Below are positions 1 through 4,284 of a stretch of 8,647 bases of DNA, in pieces; the stretch's first letter is position 1; the number at the start of each line of letters is the position of its first letter. Both the position numbers and the translations under genes were made by a program. The notes under the pieces are model-generated. The model was not told where the DNA came from and ran no database searches. It was given only the letters and a program-made list of their open reading frames with translations. Source of the DNA: Cyanobacteria bacterium UBA7694 (GTDB lineage Bacteria; Cyanobacteriota; Sericytochromatia; UBA7694); the NCBI GenBank assembly GCA_002482705.1, contig DLGM01000243.1:1-8647 (forward strand), written 5' to 3'.

Positions 1-2
1 GT

Positions 3-593
3 TTTGTCTCAATGACCAGCGGGCATCGGGCGGATATGCCCGATACAACCAGTGCCGAGGAGCGAACCCGCATTCGAGCAGCCGAGGCTGAGGCCGAGGC
101 CCAGTTATTTGGCGGTGAGATGGTGCATCTGGCACTGCCCTTTTATGAGCATGCCTACCATCCCAGCCGCGTGGATTTTGAAACTGTGGGGGCACTTTTA
201 CGACGTTATCAACCGGATTTGATCCTGTCCGCGTCTCCGCGGGATCGGCACCCGGCCCACCGGATGTCGGCCCTGATTTTACAGGAGGCTGTGCGCCGTT
301 ATGGGCAAGAATATCCAGAACCGCCCCTTTGGTTTTATGAAGGCCCTTGGTTTTTATTTGAACGTGATGAATTTAATACCGTCGTGGTATTGGAAGAGCC
401 CCATGTCACGCTTAAAAATCAGGGGATTCAGGCCCATGCCTCGCAGGTGGGGCGGAAACGTTATGACTTGGCTGCAGAAGCACTGGCGCGTTTTCGGGCC
501 ATTACCACCCCTGAATCGCGGGCCGCTGCTTTTGGGGGCGGCGAGCAAGACTTCGGGCTGGCGGCAGAAGTGTTTCTCCGTAGCCACGATTGA
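3..593 (+). CDS. PIG-L family (LmbE-like) deacetylase, 5' end cut off by the window
   Basis: This is the C-terminal part of a zinc-dependent N-deacetylase of the PIG-L/LmbE family, which removes acetyl groups from N-acetylglucosaminyl substrates (BshB, MshB and PIG-L are known members). The reading frame is open to the left edge (codons for F-V-S precede the first ATG at 12), and the text 'FVSMTSGH' resembles the internal strand and 'TxG' motif that follow the N-terminal AHPDD metal site. The true start and that metal site therefore lie outside the window. Visible evidence is the acidic, Ala/Glu-rich 'R..E...A' helix (visible residues about 20-33) and 'PDLILSASPRDRHPAHR' (about 71-87), the counterpart of the family's 'D-x-H-P-D-H' motif with a conserved zinc-ligand His. 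The last Asp of that motif is Ala here. Visible length is 196 residues; family members are usually 220-270. Substrate cannot be told; a bacillithiol-type deacetylase is one option. The next gene starts 59 bp downstream. Confidence 0.8.
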   Translation, partial: FVSMTSGHRADMPDTTSAEERTRIRAAEAEAEAQLFGGEMVHLALPFYEHAYHPSRVDFETVGALLRRYQPDLILSASPRDRHPAHRMSALILQEAVRRYGQEYPEPPLWFYEGPWFLFERDEFNTVVVLEEPHVTLKNQGIQAHASQVGRKRYDLAAEALARFRAITTPESRAAAFGGGEQDFGLAAEVFLRSHD

Positions 594-602
594 AGCAAGA
601 AT

Positions 603-638
603 CCGCTTTCAGCGGGGTATAATACCTGTATCCCCGCT
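603..638 (+). promoter_or_regulatory. TATAAT box inside overlapping inverted repeats
   Basis: A perfect -10 hexamer TATAAT lies at 618-623, 29 nt before the ATG of the next gene. It sits between the arms AGCGGGG (611-617) and CCCCGCT (632-638), a perfect 7-bp inverted repeat with a 14-nt loop. The left arm can also pair with CCGCT at 603-607 (loop TTC), and GGTAT-A-ATACC (616-626) is a smaller palindrome over the box itself. No good -35 is present at 16-18 bp; the nearest candidate, TTGAAG at 590-595, is 22 bp away. Either a weak promoter with an overlapping operator or, in a read-through transcript, two alternative hairpins are possible. There is no T-run, so it is not a standard terminator. 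Confidence 0.4.
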
Positions 639-644
639 AAGGAG
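639..644 (+). promoter_or_regulatory. Ribosome binding site AAGGAG
   Basis: AAGGAG ends 8 nt before the ATG at 653 and fixes that start for the 145-residue protein. It directly follows the right arm of the inverted repeat at 632-638, so pairing of that repeat could affect access to the site. Confidence 0.75.
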
Positions 645-652
645 CCTCCCCC

Positions 653-1090
653 ATGACTGATATTCGTGTCCCCGCTAGTTTACAAAATACCTGGTCTCAA
701 GTGGCCAGTGATAAGAGCATTCAAGCGAACGAGTATCAACAATTGCTCCAAGCTGCTGCCCCGACGGGCAAAGCCAATGAAGTTGATGCGGCTGAACGCC
801 AGTTTCTGGGACAGTTGCGAGATCACATCGAGGCCAACGGCGGGCGTGGTGCCGTTCGCAGTGGCAGTGCAGCGGGTTCGGTGACTTTTGTGGATGAACA
901 AGCCCCTCCTGTTAGCCGTCAAGAGCGTGAATGGGCACAGGCCCTCGAACAAAAGAGTCAGCAGGGGTATATGCCCAACGCCCAAGAGCAGTCTGTGTAC
1001 CAGGATATTCTCCTGCGTCACCAACTTCAAACTGTCCATGAACTTCAAAAGCTCCAGCAGGCTCCCCAGGACCACAAAAAAGGCGGTTAG
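653..1090 (+). CDS. Hypothetical protein, 145 aa, hydrophilic, helix-rich
   Basis: I do not recognise this protein. It is a real gene by its strong AAGGAG site, its ATG start, and its position filling the space between two confident genes. There is no signal peptide, membrane segment or cysteine. Residues about 11-60 ('NTWSQVASDKSIQANEYQQLL' and onward) read as a small helical domain with a 'W...D..I...EY..LL' pattern, loosely like bacterial domains built on 'D-x-x-I-x-x-x-E-Y'. A Gly/Ser/Ala-rich linker (about 61-85) follows. A second Trp/Gln-rich helical stretch (about 90-136) is rich in Gln, with 'EWAQAL' and 'YQDILL', and the end is charged (HKKGG). The two halves share a Trp followed later by 'YQ(Q/D)(L/I)L', hinting at a diverged repeat. 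The stop codon overlaps the convergent amidase gene by 4 bp. It was tested mentally against EF-hand proteins, but no complete calcium loop is present. Confidence 0.75.
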   Translation: MTDIRVPASLQNTWSQVASDKSIQANEYQQLLQAAAPTGKANEVDAAERQFLGQLRDHIEANGGRGAVRSGSAAGSVTFVDEQAPPVSRQEREWAQALEQKSQQGYMPNAQEQSVYQDILLRHQLQTVHELQKLQQAPQDHKKGG

Positions 1091-2139
1091 GGCTTTAATA
1101 TTGCCATGATGTCGCGCCCCGGATCAGTGCGATCATAAGGCGTTAAAAAGCCATAATTGACGGTGGGTTTGCGCCCTTCCCCCAAATCGGGAACCAGTCC
1201 CAAATAGACCTTGTCACGAATGTGATGGCGAAGCCATTCAAAATCTGGGTGCTCTTCTTGGCGGTCACGCACGTGGGCAATATCCTCGTGGGCATAAATG
1301 CGTTCTTGGGGGATGGCAAAGTGATCTTGTAAGGTTTTTATCAAGTCGGCTACTGCTTTTAGCTGGCGTGTATCTCCCTGTTCCCAGCGCTGGGCTATCG
1401 ATCCTGTACTGATCCGTTGCCCGGCCTGATCATAACGGCTGGCATGGCCCACAATTTCAATGCCTACGGCAATATCGTCGACCCCGGCCTGCCCTTTGCT
1501 GACACGGTTGAGGGGGCCATACTGAAAAATTTGCCCCGTAGGATCGATGGCAAAATGGGTCCAGACACCGCCCAGATATTGTTGTGGGGTATTGCGATTA
1601 AAAATGGCATAAGCTGAGCTTTCATGCGCTCCTTCCGTCGAATGAAGGACCAGCATCCGTGGGGTGAAAGGGCGGGAGAGTACTTGGGGAAGCTCGTGGC
1701 GGTGCCAAAAATAAATTTCCAATCCTTCACGGCGAAAGGTGTGGGTGGCTGGAAACCGGAAGAGGCCGATGGGTTTCTGGAGCACTTTTCGCCCAGATTG
1801 GGTGGTGGCCAACCAAGGGATGTGAGGGGTTGGTGAAAGGGGTTCGTCGGGGAGCAGGCGGCGTCCGGCTAAGGCCAATTGGAGAGCGGCCCGGCTTCCC
1901 AGGGGACGCGTCAGGGTAGGCTGAGTCACTTCTTGAATGGATGGCCAACCCTTTGGTAAAACAGGAGCTAGACCAAAACTGATCAATGCAATCATGAGAA
2001 TGCCTAGAAGGGCGTCTTTCTGTTGTTTCAGAAACGCAGAAGATGGGGTATTCCGCTCATGTCTGAGCCATTCGCAGCTGCCAATGGCAAACAGGAGGGT
2101 GCTGAGCCAAGCTAAAACCCAAGCCAGTGATGTGAGCAT
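1087..2139 (-). CDS. Membrane-anchored N-acetylmuramoyl-L-alanine amidase-like protein (Amidase_2/AmpD-PGRP fold)
   Basis: This is a likely zinc amidase that cuts the bond between MurNAc and the stem peptide of peptidoglycan. The 350-residue protein has two hydrophobic segments (about 4-20 and 43-60), an unassigned linker (about 65-155), and an Amidase_2 domain from about 159 to 315. The domain shows 'LVLHSTEG' (zinc ligand H166), 'WTHFAIDPTGQIFQ' (193-206), 'AVGIEIVG' (224-231, with E228) and 'YAHEDIAH' (second ligand H284). Where AmpD has K-x-D-P-G before F-D-W, this protein has E-E-H-P-D before F-E-W, so the third ligand would be H297 rather than Asp or Cys. The first membrane segment supports the ATG at 2139, although no clear Shine-Dalgarno site precedes it. 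Two segments would put both N-terminus and catalytic domain on the same side, presumably periplasmic if the N-terminus is outside, or cytoplasmic as in AmpD-type recycling; the sequence does not settle this. It could be an anhydro-muropeptide recycling enzyme or a wall-remodelling amidase. Confidence 0.85.
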   Translation of the reverse strand: MLTSLAWVLAWLSTLLFAIGSCEWLRHERNTPSSAFLKQQKDALLGILMIALISFGLAPVLPKGWPSIQEVTQPTLTRPLGSRAALQLALAGRRLLPDEPLSPTPHIPWLATTQSGRKVLQKPIGLFRFPATHTFRREGLEIYFWHRHELPQVLSRPFTPRMLVLHSTEGAHESSAYAIFNRNTPQQYLGGVWTHFAIDPTGQIFQYGPLNRVSKGQAGVDDIAVGIEIVGHASRYDQAGQRISTGSIAQRWEQGDTRQLKAVADLIKTLQDHFAIPQERIYAHEDIAHVRDRQEEHPDFEWLRHHIRDKVYLGLVPDLGEGRKPTVNYGFLTPYDRTDPGRDIMAILKP

Positions 2140-2176
2140 CTATGCCTATTCTTGGGGCAAATCCCAGAGCAGGGGA

Positions 2177-2206
2177 TTGCACGCAAACTTGATCCGTGTT
2201 TAGGAT
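2177..2206 (+). promoter_or_regulatory. Promoter-like TTGCAC-N18-TAGGAT
   Basis: TTGCAC (2177-2182) and TAGGAT (2201-2206) are separated by 18 bp, each with four matches to the sigma-70 consensus. Transcription would begin near 2213, just at the left arm of the inverted repeat, and end at the terminator at 2273-2302. Neither hexamer is strong, so this rests mainly on fit with the terminator. Confidence 0.25.
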
Positions 2207-2244
2207 ACAGGTACTAGGATATCCCTCTACAGTATATATCCTAG
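2201..2244. repeat. Three TAGGATA copies with a 9-bp perfect inverted repeat
   Basis: TAGGATA occurs at 2201-2207 and 2215-2221 (14 bp apart) and inverted, as TATCCTA, at 2237-2243. The last two are the cores of a perfect 9-bp inverted repeat, CTAGGATAT (2214-2222) and ATATCCTAG (2236-2244), with a 13-nt spacer. No T-run follows on either strand, so this is not a terminator. It may be a regulator-binding operator between the divergent genes, or a 5' hairpin of a short RNA. The binding protein is unknown. Confidence 0.55.
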
Positions 2245-2302
2245 CTTATTCTCTGGATGCTGATGATGCATGTCGGAAGGGATCCCTACCTTCCGATTTT
2301 TT
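2213..2302 (+). ncRNA. Candidate small RNA or attenuated leader ending at an intrinsic terminator
   Basis: A + strand terminator lies 154 bp ahead of the small kinase start, and upstream of it on this strand there is only the divergent amidase gene. Something must be transcribed into it. With the TTGCAC/TAGGAT promoter the product would be about 90 nt, opening with the 9-bp inverted-repeat hairpin (2214-2244) and closing with the terminator hairpin. Alternatives are a leader whose terminator is conditionally read through into the kinase gene, or a barrier to antisense transcripts. No known RNA family was recognised. Confidence 0.3.
2273..2302 (+). terminator. Rho-independent terminator, + strand
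   Basis: A perfect 8-bp stem, TCGGAAGG (2273-2280) with CCTTCCGA (2289-2296), encloses an 8-nt loop and is followed at once by six T (2297-2302). No matching T-run exists on the other strand, so it is one-way. It does not follow any annotated + strand gene, which is why a short transcript is proposed here. Confidence 0.8.
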
Positions 2303-2333
2303 CATGGAATGGAGAGAATCTTATGACATTATT

Positions 2334-2366
2334 TTGACAAATTATTAAATATATTCTGGTTATAAT
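2334..2366 (+). promoter_or_regulatory. Candidate promoter of the small histidine kinase (TTGACA / TATAAT)
   Basis: Both hexamers are perfect, TTGACA at 2334-2339 and TATAAT at 2361-2366, but the 21-bp spacing is longer than the usual 16-18. A 'TGG' just before the -10 (2357-2359) may help as a partial extended -10. It lies after the terminator and about 90 bp before the kinase start, the right place for that gene's own promoter. Long spacing suggests it may need an activator. Confidence 0.45.
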
Positions 2367-2456
2367 GATTCTTACCACGCCGCTTGGCACATCTATTGTT
2401 GCGTATTTCATTTATTATCTCAACGATAAAAACCATGTCAGAGCAGCAGGAGCTTG

Positions 2457-3185
2457 ATGTCTTTGCCGATCTCTTCCAGTACCCCCACGCGTTTATTGGC
2501 AATGGTTGCCCATGATTTGCGCAATCCCCTCAATACCATTTTAGGTATGACTCAGCTCATGCGGATGGAATCTGAGCGCCTTTCTGCTGACCAGCAACAG
2601 TATCTCAAAACCATTGATGAAGCTTGTCGACGGGCCAATCTTTTGGTAGATGATCTGGTTGAAAGTCAAGCTTTACAAGAAGAAGTGACACCTCTGGTGC
2701 GAATGCCGATGGATCTCAATATCTTGTTGGCTTATGTGTGTCAAAGGCATAATACGGCGGCTGAGGAGCGGAAAATTCAGCTCATTTATCAACCCGCATC
2801 TCAACCATTAGAAGCTTCCGTTCATTTTGATAAATTTGGAAGAATTTTAGACAACCTGATTGGCAATGCCTTAAAGTTTACCCCTCCGGGAGGGCAGATC
2901 ACTTTACAATTGGGAACGGAAGCTGAACAGGTGTGGATTGCCATTGAGGACACCGGGATTGGCATTCCTGATGACATGTTGCCCCATCTCTTTGATAAGT
3001 TTACCGTTGCCCGCCGTTTGGGTTTGCATGGTGAACGCCCTACGGGTTTAGGCTTATCGATTGTACAGCAATTGTTAATGCGTCATGAGGGGCGTATTGA
3101 GGTGACCAGCACGCCCCATAAAGGCACGCGTTTTGTGATTTATCTGCCGATGGCTGTTAGCGGGCCGAATCAAAGCGCAGAATAA
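2457..3185 (+). CDS. Small cytoplasmic histidine kinase (HisKA-HATPase_c only)
   Basis: This sensor kinase core is reduced to its catalytic parts: a HisKA dimerisation/phosphotransfer domain (about 12-72) with phospho-acceptor H19 in 'VAHDLRNPL', and a HATPase_c domain (about 120-232). The ATPase shows an N box with N133 and N137, G1 'DTGIG' (165-169), F box 'LFDKF' (178-182) and G2 'TGLGLS' (196-201). At 242 residues it has no membrane segment, PAS, GAF or receiver domain, so its input must come from a partner protein. Start: ATG 2457 with AGGAG at 2448-2452, only 4 nt away; a TTG at 2454 is in frame but would leave 1 nt. A different-frame ATG at 2435 leads only to a 26-codon ORF. The 3' end overlaps the convergent REC kinase by 29 bp. 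No cognate response regulator is adjacent on this strand. Confidence 0.9.
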   Translation: MSLPISSSTPTRLLAMVAHDLRNPLNTILGMTQLMRMESERLSADQQQYLKTIDEACRRANLLVDDLVESQALQEEVTPLVRMPMDLNILLAYVCQRHNTAAEERKIQLIYQPASQPLEASVHFDKFGRILDNLIGNALKFTPPGGQITLQLGTEAEQVWIAIEDTGIGIPDDMLPHLFDKFTVARRLGLHGERPTGLGLSIVQQLLMRHEGRIEVTSTPHKGTRFVIYLPMAVSGPNQSAE

Positions 3186-4284
3186 AGCGGGCTCCCTGAC
3201 CCAGTTCGCTCTCACAGTGGACGTGACCCCCCATTAACTCGGTCAGTTTTTTAACAATGGAGAGGCCTAACCCGGTGGCGTTTTCTCCCTGAGTAGGATG
3301 GTTGGATAAGCGCCCAAACCTTACAAATAAGCGGCTCTGATCAGCCTCACTGAGGCCGGGCCCCTGGTCTTCAACTTCAATTTGTAAGTTGCCGGGGGGG
3401 TCCGAGAGGCGCACACGAACCCAAATACTGCGATGTTGGGGGGAATATTTGATGGCGTTGGAAATCAGGTTATCCAGCACTTGTTCCATTGCCATACGGT
3501 CAATATACAGAGAAGCAGGGCGGTCCGCTGGTTGTAGGTGCAACTGGATGTTTTTTTCGTCTGCCCAGGTGCGATGGCGTTCAATGCCTTGTAATAAGAG
3601 GTCATGGATATTCCACCACTCGGGAAACAGTAACATGCGCCCGCTTTCAATGGCATCGAGATTGAGAAAGTTATAAATGATGGCATTCATGCGCCAAGCT
3701 GCGGTGTGGATATGGTGTAATCGGCGCTGTACTTTGGGATCGGGGTGTGTTTCGAGGGCATGTTCGAGATGTTGGGCTGCAGAAATGATAGCTGCCAACG
3801 GGTTTTTGAGATCATGGGCGACAATGCCCAGCAATTCACTTTTGTCTTGGTTCAGGCGTTCTAACATTTCCTTTTGGGCCTGTACCGTATCGCGGGAGTG
3901 TTTGAGTTCAAGATGGGCGCGTACTCGGGCTAATAATTCGGGGGGCTCAAAGGGTTTGGTAATGTAGTCGACCGCTCCACTTTGTAAACCTTGCACAATG
4001 CTGTGGGTGTGGGTATTGGCGGTTACAAAAATAATCGGAATATTGCAGGTGTTTGGATCCTCTTGGAGGGCTTGGCAGACACTATAACCATCCATGCCGG
4101 GCATGTGCAAATCAAGTAAAATCAGATCAAACGGGCGTTCCTTAACCAGATCAAGGGCGGCCGCACCGCTTTGGGCAAAAGACAGTTGGTAGTTTTCACG
4201 GCGTAAGATGGCCGCGACCAACTGAATATTGCGCGGCAGATCGTCCACAATTAAAATCCGAAAGGGTTCAGGAGGCGTCAGCAT
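3157..4284 (-). CDS. Response-regulator receiver fused to histidine kinase (REC-HisKA-HATPase_c)
   Basis: This soluble 375-residue two-component protein carries an N-terminal receiver in place of a sensor. The receiver (about 8-125) has the acidic pair D14/D15, phospho-acceptor D58 in 'LILLDLHMPGMDG', T88 and K110 in 'YITKPFEPPEL'. A short coiled linker (about 128-150) leads to HisKA with H157 in 'IVAHDLKNPL', then HATPase_c with N box N272/N276, G1 'DQGPG' (306-310) and G2 'TGLGLS' (337-342). All catalytic residues are intact. In this class, phosphorylation of the receiver is thought to control the kinase, so the natural donor would be another kinase. Its ATG lies 17 bp inside the end of the upstream giant kinase gene, implying one mRNA and translational coupling; a weak AGAGAG precedes the start. 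No DNA-binding output is present. Its C-terminal coding end overlaps the opposite-strand small kinase by 29 bp. Confidence 0.92.
   Translation of the reverse strand: MLTPPEPFRILIVDDLPRNIQLVAAILRRENYQLSFAQSGAAALDLVKERPFDLILLDLHMPGMDGYSVCQALQEDPNTCNIPIIFVTANTHTHSIVQGLQSGAVDYITKPFEPPELLARVRAHLELKHSRDTVQAQKEMLERLNQDKSELLGIVAHDLKNPLAAIISAAQHLEHALETHPDPKVQRRLHHIHTAAWRMNAIIYNFLNLDAIESGRMLLFPEWWNIHDLLLQGIERHRTWADEKNIQLHLQPADRPASLYIDRMAMEQVLDNLISNAIKYSPQHRSIWVRVRLSDPPGNLQIEVEDQGPGLSEADQSRLFVRFGRLSNHPTQGENATGLGLSIVKKLTELMGGHVHCESELGQGARFILRFDSAR

Larger units (their letters stand above)
2140..2456. other. Divergent intergenic region (317 bp) between amidase and small kinase genes
   Basis: No credible protein gene is seen here apart from a 26-codon ORF (ATG at 2435, stop at 2513-2515) that lacks a ribosome site and overlaps the kinase start. 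In order on the + strand the region holds: a TTGCAC/TAGGAT promoter-like pair (2177-2206), three TAGGATA copies with a 9-bp inverted repeat (2201-2244), a strong intrinsic terminator (2273-2302), a TGACA direct repeat with an 11-bp period (2324-2339), and a TTGACA/TATAAT pair (2334-2366). It becomes markedly A+T-rich from about 2297 to 2370. It must contain the control signals for both divergent genes. Confidence 0.7.

Noticed and set aside
82..103. GAGGC-rich short tandem pattern in the deacetylase gene
   Set aside because: It is an Ala-Glu run in a helix of the protein and too short and imperfect to be a meaningful DNA repeat.
680..1075. 131-residue ORF on the - strand opposite the unknown protein
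   Set aside because: It has no ribosome site or family resemblance and is fully covered by the + strand gene, which has a strong AAGGAG start.
653..1090. EF-hand calcium-binding protein for the 145-aa product
   Set aside because: Only a partial 'D..I...E' pattern is present; the Asp/Gly spacing of a real calcium loop is missing.
1060..1110. T-run (A6 at 1076-1081 on +) on the - strand near the amidase stop as a possible terminator
   Set aside because: Only a 3-bp GGC/GCC pairing with a long loop precedes the T-run and it lies partly in coding sequence; not a credible intrinsic terminator.
1417..1948. ORFs on the + strand inside the amidase gene
   Set aside because: The amidase frame carries clear catalytic motifs; these alternatives do not resemble any protein.
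2161..2176. ATCCC/GGGAT 5-bp hairpin
   Set aside because: A short stem with a 7-nt loop and no T-run; likely chance.
2435..2515. 26-codon ORF starting at ATG 2435 and overlapping the small kinase start
   Set aside because: It has no ribosome binding site, is in another frame from the kinase and resembles no known leader peptide; it is kept only as a note in the intergenic entry.
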